Of a DNA stretch of 35,915 nucleotides, positions 15,577-23,680 are shown in pieces (positions within the stretch are counted from its first letter, which is position 1; every line of letters begins with the position of its first letter). Source of the DNA: Acidobacteriota bacterium (GTDB taxonomy: Bacteria; Acidobacteriota; Blastocatellia; RBC074); contig JAEUQO010000167.1 in NCBI GenBank assembly GCA_016789605.1, forward strand, positions 1 to 35,915, given 5' to 3'. The notes beneath the pieces are model-generated. The model saw nothing but the letters and a program-made list of their open reading frames with translations. It made no database searches and was not told where the DNA came from. The position numbers and the translations under genes are program-made.

Positions 15577-18318
15577 TTATTTGCCGTTGCTGGCGCTTTC
15601 GCTGGCCAGCACATCGTGGTGATAATTGAGCAACACGCGTTTGGGACGTTGCGGCAAGGCGACCTGAAATTCCTTGCTGGTGTTGTTGCCAGCCGCGAAG
15701 ACATTTCCCAGCCGCATAACCTTGCCATCGAAATCCAGATAAATCGGGACGAGCATTTTGAAACCCGGCGAAACGTCGCTTTGCGTGAGTGTTGCCTTGA
15801 GCAACACCTTGCCGTCGGTTTCCGGCGTCAGCGAATAATCCAGCCGGTAACGCGGGACTTCGGTGCCATAAACCCATTGCTGAAAGAACCAGTCCAGGCG
15901 CTTGTTTCCGTCCAGGTCCATGGACGGCAGCATGTGTTTTTCGGCAATGGCTTTGAACGATTCGGTCGAGGCGTTGTCGTTGAAATGGCTTTTTACGAAA
16001 TCGCGCATCATCTCGATGAATTTTTGATCGCCGGTTTTGGGATCATACATCATCCAGCGCAGCATGTGCAGAACGTAACCGCCTTTGGGATATACGATTT
16101 GATTGTAGGCGCGGGGTGTTTTGAAGGTGTTCAACCGCAGGCCCAGCCAGATCGGCCCGGCGTCATTGTGGCGAATGCCAAATTCGTTTTTCTCCAGAAT
16201 GTGACGCCGATGGTTGTCCCAAAACTTCAGGTATTTATCCAGCTTTCCGGCTTCGGTGTATTGCAGATATAACCCGGCGGAAAAGTCAGCGAACCCTTCT
16301 GACAGCCATTGATCGCGATACGACGCCCAGCCCACGATGTGGCCCCACCATTGATGCGCGACTTCGTGCGAGGTGACTTCCTGAATGAAATCCGTCAGCC
16401 CTTGTTGCATGCCAAACAGCCGCCAGCGTTGTGTCGAATCAAAAAACGAGATGATCGGCAAATAGACCAGCGTCGGCCAGGATTGCCCAAAAAACATCTG
16501 CGGTTGTTGGGTGATGGCGATGCGCCCATACGGCGCGGGGCCAAACCAGTGGTTGAAAATGCGCACAGAGTTTTGCGCTTCGATGAGGGCTTTTTCGGTC
16601 AAGCGTGTGGGAGACATGCCGCCGATGCCTTCTGCGCCGCGCAAGGAATCGGGCAAATCCGACGTCGCATAGCCTTCGATCTGGTATTTGGTTGGCTCGT
16701 CTTTGAGCTCCTGCTTTTTGAAACGCCCGTAATTGAATCCGGCGACTGCCAGCGGAACCTCCGACACCCACTGCGAAACGGCGAAATCGCCTTCCTTGCC
16801 TTCTTTGACCAATTTGCCGACGCCGACCAGGGCAAATTTGCTCGACACTTTGAATGTCAGATCAAACGTGGCGCGGTCATTAAAGGCGTTGACGCTGGGA
16901 TACCAACTGGTGCGTGCGCCGACAGAAAAATTGCCGCCGCCTGCGTCTTCGATGACTTTGTTGCCCTGATATTCAATGAAGATTTTGTAGCTTTGTCCTT
17001 TGACCAGCGGTTCGGGCAGGATCGCGTGAAAAGAGCTGTCTTCGTTGCGCTTTTCCTGAATGAAGGGAACTTCCTTTTCGGCAAAGGTGACTTTGTTGAC
17101 GCGCAAGCTGGGCAGCAAGCCAAAACTGAGCAGGCGCTCTCCGTCAATCAGCGCAGTGAACGAAAGCTCACAGGAGGCGGTCAATTTGTCGCCGTTGATG
17201 ACGGTTTCGATGCGGTAATGCCGGGCGTCAATGGCGCGTTTGTCTTCGTTGGAACTGGCGAGGTTTTCATTCCACTCGCGTTCCGTGTGCGACAGATACC
17301 AGATGCCTTCTTCTTTGCCTTGCGGATCGTAATTGAGCAGCGCGACTTCTTCGGGGGTGAGGATGGCGGGCAAGGCTCCGCGCGGGCGCAAATGAAAGCG
17401 CAGATCGCCGTGTTTGCGGCCAAAGATATAGGCGCTGAAAAACGGCGCGCGCTTTGGATTGTAGAGATAGCCCAGCGCGGTCGCTTCCAGATTTTCGACA
17501 TCTTCGCCGCTGTGCATTGATTCGAGCATGCTGCGCGGTCGATCGGTGTTGCGGCGCAATCGGTCGCGCAATTCGCGCAACGCGTCTTTGGCGCGCGCAT
17601 CGGGGCTGCTTTCCTTGGCGGCGGCTTTGATTTCCTGATAGCTCTGATCGCTGAAACAAAACACCAGCCGGTCGAATGGTTCGCTGACCGTTTCTTTGTC
17701 GGTGATCAGTTTCAGGTAGTTCTTTTCCAGTTGCAGGATGGGGGTGAGCGTGAATTCGCCTTCGCCGGTGAATACGCCGAGGGCAACTTTGCCCAGGACG
17801 GGCGGCAAAAAGCTGATGCGCCCGCTTTTGAATGTGAATGCGCCGACATCGCGTTTGAGCGTGATTCCGCCGACGTCGTATGTCTCGCTGAGTTCGCCGT
17901 CGCGCAACGCGCGATAGTTGGGGTCTGTGTTTGGTGCGACAGCGCCTTTGGCGCCGACGGTGACTTCGGCGCGTGTTTCGGCAATTTCGAGTTTGATTTC
18001 AACCGTGGCCGGACGCCCCGCTTCCAGCGTGACGGAACGCTCTGCGGTTTTGAATCCGTTGCGCGTAACGCTGACCACATAACGGCCAGGGGCAAGGTTT
18101 TCCAGTTTGAATTCGCCTTTGCCGTCGGTGGCGGCAGTGCGTGTTTCGCCTGAGGCTTCGTTGCGCACGGAAACTTGCGCGCCATTCACCACCGCATTAT
18201 TCGGGTCGCGCACGACTCCGTTGAGCGAGGCGTTTTGCGCTTGCATCGAAGCACGACCAAGCGGCACAAGCAAAAGTGCAAACAACAGCAGAGAAATGAT
18301 CAATGAGCGTTTTGGCAT
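15577..18318 (-). CDS. Secreted M1-family metallopeptidase-like protein with N-terminal carboxypeptidase-regulatory-like domain
   Basis: A 913-residue exported protein. A signal peptide (1-27) is followed by a CarboxypepD-regulatory-like domain (about 30-100: SLNGVVRDPNNAVVNGAQV, GEFKLENLAPGRYVVSVTR). A long region of unknown fold follows, and then an M1 (gluzincin) peptidase part. The zinc site is complete: HEVAH at 651-655 and Glu674 exactly 18 residues later in WLSEGFADF. The usual GAMEN exopeptidase motif is not seen; the corresponding stretch reads QMFFGQSWPTLVYLP. Enzymes lacking GAMEN may not hold a free amino terminus in the usual way, so a strict aminopeptidase role is uncertain. The ATG at 18318 follows CAGGAG; an earlier start at 18357 would put extra polar residues before the signal peptide. 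The cupin gene follows in the same unit. Confidence 0.9.
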   Translation of the reverse strand: MPKRSLIISLLLFALLLVPLGRASMQAQNASLNGVVRDPNNAVVNGAQVSVRNEASGETRTAATDGKGEFKLENLAPGRYVVSVTRNGFKTAERSVTLEAGRPATVEIKLEIAETRAEVTVGAKGAVAPNTDPNYRALRDGELSETYDVGGITLKRDVGAFTFKSGRISFLPPVLGKVALGVFTGEGEFTLTPILQLEKNYLKLITDKETVSEPFDRLVFCFSDQSYQEIKAAAKESSPDARAKDALRELRDRLRRNTDRPRSMLESMHSGEDVENLEATALGYLYNPKRAPFFSAYIFGRKHGDLRFHLRPRGALPAILTPEEVALLNYDPQGKEEGIWYLSHTEREWNENLASSNEDKRAIDARHYRIETVINGDKLTASCELSFTALIDGERLLSFGLLPSLRVNKVTFAEKEVPFIQEKRNEDSSFHAILPEPLVKGQSYKIFIEYQGNKVIEDAGGGNFSVGARTSWYPSVNAFNDRATFDLTFKVSSKFALVGVGKLVKEGKEGDFAVSQWVSEVPLAVAGFNYGRFKKQELKDEPTKYQIEGYATSDLPDSLRGAEGIGGMSPTRLTEKALIEAQNSVRIFNHWFGPAPYGRIAITQQPQMFFGQSWPTLVYLPIISFFDSTQRWRLFGMQQGLTDFIQEVTSHEVAHQWWGHIVGWASYRDQWLSEGFADFSAGLYLQYTEAGKLDKYLKFWDNHRRHILEKNEFGIRHNDAGPIWLGLRLNTFKTPRAYNQIVYPKGGYVLHMLRWMMYDPKTGDQKFIEMMRDFVKSHFNDNASTESFKAIAEKHMLPSMDLDGNKRLDWFFQQWVYGTEVPRYRLDYSLTPETDGKVLLKATLTQSDVSPGFKMLVPIYLDFDGKVMRLGNVFAAGNNTSKEFQVALPQRPKRVLLNYHHDVLASESASNGK

Positions 18319-18503
18319 ACAGCTCTCCTGGACTATTTGTCGCTGAGTGAAGGTCAAATCAGGTTGTCAGTTGACGTTGAATGGCTGCGTAAACGCTTCA
18401 ACGCCAGGAACTTGAGGCAAGTGGAGACTACCACAGATTTTGATCGGGAGGCAGGCCGATTTTCAGGGCGGGCAACTCGTATACAAAAGGATCGGGAAAT
18501 ACG

Positions 18504-18533
18504 AAAAGGGCGACGGTTTCCCATCGCCCTTTT
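18504..18533 (-). terminator. Rho-independent terminator of the glycine-zipper gene
   Basis: AAAAGGGCGA (18504-18513) and TCGCCCTTTT (18524-18533) form a 10-bp stem with a ten-base loop. It lies 28 bases after the minus-strand stop at 18562 and is followed there by TTTTCGTATTT. Confidence 0.82.
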
Positions 18534-18561
18534 GGCAGTGTTTGCTTTTTGATCTGCTGTG

Positions 18562-18948
18562 TTAGTAACGATAACGCCGATCGCGTTGGTTGTTGACCTT
18601 GTTGCGGTGATACAGGTAACCACCCGCGGCGCCAACACCCGCGCCGATCAATGCGCCTTTTTTACCACCGATCAGCGCGCCAGCGGCTGCGCCGACACCC
18701 GCGCCGACGCCCGTGCGCGTCACGGCTTTGCCGGTGGTGTCTTCGCGGTCGTAATCGTAATAGCGGTCGTCATATCGATCACGAACATTACGATCGCGGT
18801 AATCCTGTGCGTTGTAATAGTTGGTCGCTTGAGAACGCCCACGCGTCCGGCAACGATCTTGTGCTTGCGCATCCGCTGCGCTGCTCACGAATAACAGGCC
18901 GCCGAGCAGCAACATCACAAACATCCCTTTTTGCATCATCTTGGTCAT
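18562..18948 (-). CDS. Exported glycine-zipper protein
   Basis: A 128-residue protein. It has a signal peptide (about 1-29, ending SSAADAQA), a Tyr-, Asp- and Arg-rich polar section (residues 32-70), and a glycine-zipper hairpin (roughly 77-110) made of GVGAGVGAAAGALIGG and GALIGAGVGAAGGYL. The tail is basic. Proteins of the YMGG/OmpA-like glycine-zipper type insert in or associate with the outer membrane, but their precise role is not settled and I do not assign one. The ATG at 18948 has a strong GGAGG eight bases upstream. It is a single-gene unit with its own terminator. Confidence 0.88.
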   Translation of the reverse strand: MTKMMQKGMFVMLLLGGLLFVSSAADAQAQDRCRTRGRSQATNYYNAQDYRDRNVRDRYDDRYYDYDREDTTGKAVTRTGVGAGVGAAAGALIGGKKGALIGAGVGAAGGYLYHRNKVNNQRDRRYRY

Positions 18949-19213
18949 AGTGTCCTCCTAAGCTTGAAGCAGCGACAGCCGCCTGTAAAAACCGTGGGGA
19001 AAAGTTCTCAATTCAAACGAATCTTGCAATCAAGACACCCCAGGAAATAACAAGCTGTGTGCCACGCCGGCCAGAAGGTGGCAAATAAAGGGAAGGCTTG
19101 TAAATACAATCAGTTGCAAGCGTTCAGCCAACGTCTGTAGAGGTTCTAATCCAGGCCGGACAACACCTTTCCGTGTAACCATAAGCCCATATGACGCACC
19201 AAAACGTCTGGCG

Positions 19214-19549
19214 TCAGGCCATGCGCAAGGCCCGTTCGACTTCCGGACGCATACGTCCTGTCAGCATCAACCCCCACATTTTCCAATCGGACAAAAACGA
19301 CCAGAGCGGATATTGAAAGGTCGCCGGTTTGTTGTGTTCGATGAAAAAGTGTCCCGTCCAGGCAAATCCGTATCCGATTACCAGTCCGAGCAGGATGTAC
19401 CACCAATTTCCGGTCAGGAAAGCGGCCAGCAAACAACACAACCCTAATGAGCTGCCGATGAAATGCAACACGCGGCAACCGCTGGTGGAATGTTCGCGGA
19501 CGTAATACGGCCAGAATTCGGCAAAGCTTTGAATGCGTTGTTCTGTCAT
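19214..19549 (-). CDS. DUF962 / Mpo1-like membrane protein
   Basis: A 111-residue protein of the DUF962 (Mpo1-like) family. The opening IQSFAEFWPYYVREHS is followed by the conserved CRVLHFIGSSLG, then a membrane pair and the second conserved histidine region FAWTGHFFIEHNKPATFQYP. The family in yeast (Mpo1) is a dioxygenase acting on 2-hydroxy fatty acids, with these histidines as probable iron ligands. A similar lipid role in bacteria is inferred. The ATG at 19549 was chosen for its AGGAG site six bases upstream and because it gives the normal family start; the frame extends to 19609 across a large inverted repeat. The 265 bases between its end and the glycine-zipper gene show nothing I can name. 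Confidence 0.9.
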   Translation of the reverse strand: MTEQRIQSFAEFWPYYVREHSTSGCRVLHFIGSSLGLCCLLAAFLTGNWWYILLGLVIGYGFAWTGHFFIEHNKPATFQYPLWSFLSDWKMWGLMLTGRMRPEVERALRMA

Positions 19550-19569
19550 TTGCGGCTCCTGGTTGGGAA

Positions 19570-19611
19570 GCTTGCTTGTCGCAAACGCGACCGCATTTGC
19601 GACAAGCAAGC
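19570..19611. repeat. Perfect 16-bp inverted repeat
   Basis: Arms 19570-19585 and 19596-19611 match perfectly around a ten-base centre. It lies between the end of the SIS gene (19626) and the start of the DUF962 gene (19549), both on the minus strand. There is no T-run on the minus strand side, so it is not a classic terminator. It could stabilise the 3' end of the upstream mRNA or be one copy of a dispersed palindromic element. Confidence 0.6.
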
Positions 19612-19625
19612 GCAGACCAACGGGC

Positions 19626-20660
19626 TTACACGGTTTTTGTGACTTTTGAGAGCGAACGCGGTTGATCGGGGCTTAGCCCTTTGGCGTCAGCCAGGAACGC
19701 GGCGAACAGTTGCGCCGGAATGATGTAAGGAATCGGCGACAACAGTTCGGGAATGCGTTCGGGAATTTTGATGGCGCGATGCGCTTCTTTGAGCGCGCTG
19801 GCTTCGCTGGAAATGACCACGGTTTCAGCGCCGATGCTGTTTACTTTGGCAATCAACTCTTTCATGCCGGGCAGTGTCGGGCCAGGCGGCGCAAAAAAGA
19901 ACACCGGAAAACCGCTATCCACCATGGCAATCGGTCCGTGCAGGAAGTCAGCGCCAGAAAACCGTTCCGCCACCACATAGCAGGTTTCCATCAGCTTGAT
20001 GGCAAATTCGTAGGCATTGGCGTAATTCAGACCGCGCCCAACCACAACGCAATGATCCATAAATGCATAGCGTTCGACCAGCGACGCAATCTGGGGGCGT
20101 AATTTGAGCGCCGATTCCGCCAGTTCAGGCAAGCGATCAACATCCATTTTGTCTTTGCTGTTGCTCAGTGCGCGCGCCAGCAAATGAAAGATGAGCAATT
20201 GCCCGGTGAAGGTTTTGGTCGCGGCCACGCTTTTTTCGCGCCCTGCGTGAATCAAAAAGGTTTCGTCGCACAGTTTGGCCATCGAAGATTCCGCTTCGTT
20301 GGTGATGGCCAGCGTGGTTGCGCCGCCGCGTTTGGCATTTTCCAGCGTCAGGTTGATGTCTACGCCTTCGCCGGATTGCGAAATGCCGATGACCAGCGCG
20401 TCACGCATATCCAGTTTCTTTTTGTAAAGCGTGTGCACCGCAGGCGCAGCCAGCGACACCGGAATGCCCGTGGTCAATTCCAGCAGATAGCGGCCAAAGA
20501 GCGCCGCGTTATCCGAACTGCCGCGCGCGACCAAAACGATCAAACGCGGTTGAGCGCGCTTGATCGTTTCGGCAAACGCGTTGATTTTGCGGCTTTCGCG
20601 TTTGATGGTGCGTTCGATAGCCGTCGGTTGTTGGCCGATTTCGTCCAGCATCAGTGACAT
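19626..20660 (-). CDS. Stand-alone double-SIS aminosugar-phosphate isomerase/deaminase-like protein
   Basis: A 344-residue protein equal to the isomerase half of GlmS, without the glutamine amidotransferase domain. Sugar-phosphate-binding motifs are ARGSSDNAA (45-53) and ISQSGEGVD (93-101) in the first SIS domain, followed by KSVAATKTFT (143-152) that precedes the second. The end PRSLSKVTKTV has the lysine-bearing tail of GlmS-like enzymes. Proteins of this build include the GlmD/NagB-II glucosamine-6-phosphate deaminases and AgaS, so deamination of an amino sugar phosphate in the cytoplasm is the best guess. The ATG at 20660 gives the usual family start, but the AGGAGG site lies 15 bases away. 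A TTG at 20675 almost touches that site, so the start is uncertain. The gene follows the GH84-like fusion by about 24 bases. Confidence 0.9.
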   Translation of the reverse strand: MSLMLDEIGQQPTAIERTIKRESRKINAFAETIKRAQPRLIVLVARGSSDNAALFGRYLLELTTGIPVSLAAPAVHTLYKKKLDMRDALVIGISQSGEGVDINLTLENAKRGGATTLAITNEAESSMAKLCDETFLIHAGREKSVAATKTFTGQLLIFHLLARALSNSKDKMDVDRLPELAESALKLRPQIASLVERYAFMDHCVVVGRGLNYANAYEFAIKLMETCYVVAERFSGADFLHGPIAMVDSGFPVFFFAPPGPTLPGMKELIAKVNSIGAETVVISSEASALKEAHRAIKIPERIPELLSPIPYIIPAQLFAAFLADAKGLSPDQPRSLSKVTKTV

Positions 20661-20684
20661 AAGTTCGAGTTCCAAGCCTCCTGA

Positions 20685-23636
20685 TTATTTTCGGTAACGA
20701 TAATTGCCGTTGGGCAAAACTTCATAGACAGCGTGATTGGGAACGGCGGTCAGCGTGCGCCGCAACCGCGCCAGCAATTGCGCCAATTCACCGCGCAGCA
20801 ATCCGTGTTCGGGCGTTAAGGCAATGGCTTCTACCGCATTTTGCAACGCATCCGCTTTTTGCGACAGCGCAGGCAGATTGATTTCTCCTGCCTGAGCGAC
20901 AAACAACGGCTGGAACGGATCGCTGCCTTCCGGGCCGAATGCTTGCCGCCAGGCGCGCAAACCATTGCGCGACCGTTCATCAAACAGTTGCTGTGTTACG
21001 CGGGCAAACGCCTGCTCCGGTTGGTAATTTTGTGGTTGCCAGGCGAATTCTGCGGCGGTCGCCAGCGGCAATTGCGCCGACCAGGGAATGGGCGGCAAGT
21101 TGATCAACAATCCTTGTGTATTGGTGACGACGGCATTTCCCGTAAACGGCGCTAGCGATACGCGCCACCAAGCCTCCTCATTGCTCAGCGAATCAGCCCA
21201 AAGCAACGTGCGGTTTCCGCGCGCGGCTGACAGGGCGATGAGTTCTGTCGCGGGCAATTGACCAGGCAGCAAAAGCTGAATTTCCGGCGCAAGGGTTTTC
21301 CCCAATTCTTGCAGGTAGGTGCGCAGATCGGCGCTTGCCGTCGGCCTCGCGGGCAACACAAACAAAGATGGTTTGCCGGTCATTTGCTGCAACTGTTGCG
21401 AAACCGTATTGCTCAGCTTGGTGTGCAGCGCCGCAGTTGCGTTGATTTCAAGATTCGCGACAAGAGAAGAAGAAAAATCCAGCGCAAAGTGACGGATGCC
21501 AAGCGTCGTCAGGTCGCGAATTCTGGCAAGCAAGGCCACCGCGTCAGCGTCGGTTTGTTGGTCGTCTTTTGTCGGGCTGAGCACATAAACAAGCTGCACA
21601 AAGTTTTTTTCCGCCGCGCGCAGGAACTCTCCCAGGCGAGCGCGTTCGTCTTCGCCGAGACCTTCTGCCTGGGCGGACGACGGCGCGCGATAAAAGTATG
21701 CGTTCAGTCGTACGCGGCCCATGAATCGTAAGAGCTCCAGTCGCTCGCGCTGCGTCCACACGCTGCTTGAAACTGTATCGCCGACCGCGCGCCACGCCAG
21801 CGTCGGCGCGCCTGTAATTTGCGCATCTCGCGTCAATTCGCCTTCGGCACCCATCTGTTCCAGCCGGGTCAACGCGTGCGAAGCGGCTTCAGGCGTCGCC
21901 GCCGTGATTTCAATTCGTCGCGTAAAAGAGCCGCGCTTGTTCGAAATGATCCGGTATCCGTTTGTCGGGCCCACGGGGGCAAACTTGAGGTTGAGCTGTA
22001 CCAGATTCACATCCGTTTTGAACAGCCGCCAATCGGTATTGCTGATGCGTTCCAGCAACCGATCATCCAACTGTTCGTTGAGCAATTCCCATTCGGCGCT
22101 GGCTTCGATGCCGGGCGCAGGCAGGTTGATCAGTTGCGCCAGGTGAATGGCCTGATTGATTTCCGCTGCGCCGGTTTGCGGCGAAATGCGCACTTGCAAC
22201 CGTTGCAGGAGCGTAATTTCAAAGCGCGCACGTTCGCCGTTATTGAGCAGAATTGCGTGAATGTTGCGACGGAAATGTTTTTGAAACAGTTCTTCTGCCA
22301 GTGGACGCAGTTGTTCTGTCACTGACGTTTGTAATTGCGTTATGTCTGCTGGCGCGACGACGGATTTATTGGCGGCGTCATCCGAATGACGTGGTGCTGG
22401 CCGAAACCGCAATTCATACGCCCAGTCGTTTAGATAGCGGCTGAAAAGCAGGCGCACGTGTGCACGGTCAATGCGATATACGCGCCCGTATTCGTCGCGC
22501 AAAAAGCGAAACGCCACGTGCAACGCCAGAGTGTGAGAGAGCGCGCGGTTGACCGCTTCGAGCGCAGACGGTGACGTCGGTGATGAAGACGCGTAGGAGG
22601 CGAGTTTGTCGAGCAGGTTGCGCGCGCGCAATTCGGCGATGAGCGCCTCTTTGCTCGGCGCACTTTCTGACACATCCGCCACGGCCACGCGCACGCCTTT
22701 GTCCAGGGTTTGCGCGATCGCGCTGGCAAAGGCCCGCCGGTCGGCGTCGCCCGTGTTGGCAGTGTGGATGAACAGCAACGTTTCCACGCCGCGCGCGACC
22801 TCTGCTTGCGCTCGTTCTCTCATTCCCGTTGAGCGCAATTTCGCACTGACAAGCTGACCCAAGGTTTCGGTCGAAGCGCCGATTGGTGTCGTGCGTTCGC
22901 GTTCAGAGGAGTACACGGGCAGGACTTGCGGCGACAATCCAAAGCGAAAGGCGAGCATCCGAGCCACTAAGGTTACGGGGGCGGCGGATGAATCTTCGTC
23001 GAGCGCTGTGCGATCTGCGATGCCGCGCGCGACGACTTCGCGCCACAACCGAACGCGCAATGACGGTGCGGTCGGTTCAGTTTGTGAAACCGGTTGATTG
23101 AGCAACAGATGTGTCAACGTGCCATCTTCGACCAAGGGCAGGACACGCTGGCTACATTGCTGAACGGCGGCATCCGTCGCGGCGACCGACAGACTGGCAA
23201 AAATCGGCAGGCGCGGATGCTGTTGATGCAATGCGCGCAAGGCGTTCAGTCGTTGTGCGACAGTCTCAGGCGCTGCGCCATTTAGCAGCGCGTCGAGCAC
23301 GAGCAGCAAGCCATCGGTTTCAGCGAAATTTACCGTTTGCAGCCAAGCGAAAAGTTTTTCGCTTGGCGCGCCGTTTTCCAGTAAGTGCGCAGGCGGCAGC
23401 AGCAGGTCGTGATCCGCCACGTGGGCGATCAGACGCGGTTGTTGCAAAGATGACGGTTCGACGTTGTTGGGCAGGAGTACGAATTTGCCGACGAAATAAT
23501 CGCGAGTGGCCAGACGAGGAACGCTGCGGCGGGAAGCTTGCCCGCTGACGGATGGTAGGAACAGCAACAGCCAGAAACACAACAGCGGAAGAATCAGGAT
23601 GGTGCGCCGTACTGTTGGTGCAATCAGGCTCTTCAT
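20685..23636 (-). CDS. Exported fusion: DUF4127-like domain plus GH84-like domain lacking the catalytic aspartates
   Basis: A 983-residue protein with a signal peptide or anchor at 1-32. Residues of about 40-390 read like DUF4127: LLLPPAHLL with a WLQ helix, LLLVLDALLNGAAPETVAQR, then RVAVADVSESAP and LLDKLASYASSS. Residues of about 480-870 follow the order of GH84 N-acetylglucosaminidases. There is a small alpha/beta domain (RRIEITAATPEAASHALTRL), a barrel entry near 613 (LAWRAVGD), ERLELLRFMGRVRLNAYFYR, FVQLVYVLSPTKD and LGIRHFALDFSSS (712-724), then LLINLPPIPW and LPLATAAEFAWQPQNY. Family members read FDD at the active site where this protein has F721-S722-S723, so hydrolysis by the normal mechanism is unlikely. 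It may bind rather than cut aminosugar polymers. It lies 44 bases after the M48 peptidase and directly before the SIS gene. Domain calls come from memory of family patterns, not a search. Confidence 0.75.
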   Translation of the reverse strand: MKSLIAPTVRRTILILPLLCFWLLLFLPSVSGQASRRSVPRLATRDYFVGKFVLLPNNVEPSSLQQPRLIAHVADHDLLLPPAHLLENGAPSEKLFAWLQTVNFAETDGLLLVLDALLNGAAPETVAQRLNALRALHQQHPRLPIFASLSVAATDAAVQQCSQRVLPLVEDGTLTHLLLNQPVSQTEPTAPSLRVRLWREVVARGIADRTALDEDSSAAPVTLVARMLAFRFGLSPQVLPVYSSERERTTPIGASTETLGQLVSAKLRSTGMRERAQAEVARGVETLLFIHTANTGDADRRAFASAIAQTLDKGVRVAVADVSESAPSKEALIAELRARNLLDKLASYASSSPTSPSALEAVNRALSHTLALHVAFRFLRDEYGRVYRIDRAHVRLLFSRYLNDWAYELRFRPAPRHSDDAANKSVVAPADITQLQTSVTEQLRPLAEELFQKHFRRNIHAILLNNGERARFEITLLQRLQVRISPQTGAAEINQAIHLAQLINLPAPGIEASAEWELLNEQLDDRLLERISNTDWRLFKTDVNLVQLNLKFAPVGPTNGYRIISNKRGSFTRRIEITAATPEAASHALTRLEQMGAEGELTRDAQITGAPTLAWRAVGDTVSSSVWTQRERLELLRFMGRVRLNAYFYRAPSSAQAEGLGEDERARLGEFLRAAEKNFVQLVYVLSPTKDDQQTDADAVALLARIRDLTTLGIRHFALDFSSSLVANLEINATAALHTKLSNTVSQQLQQMTGKPSLFVLPARPTASADLRTYLQELGKTLAPEIQLLLPGQLPATELIALSAARGNRTLLWADSLSNEEAWWRVSLAPFTGNAVVTNTQGLLINLPPIPWSAQLPLATAAEFAWQPQNYQPEQAFARVTQQLFDERSRNGLRAWRQAFGPEGSDPFQPLFVAQAGEINLPALSQKADALQNAVEAIALTPEHGLLRGELAQLLARLRRTLTAVPNHAVYEVLPNGNYRYRK

Positions 23637-23680
23637 CCTTGATCCTTCCGCCGTTGATGGTTTCAGAACGCTGCCGGAAT

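Noticed and set aside
16309..17520. 403-codon open frame on the plus strand
   Set aside because: It lies wholly antisense to the M1-type peptidase gene, has no family features and no ribosome site. It is a composition shadow.
19060..19083. Small inverted repeat TGCCAC/GTGGCA
   Set aside because: A six-bp stem in a 265-base gap is within what chance gives, and it has no link to a start or stop.
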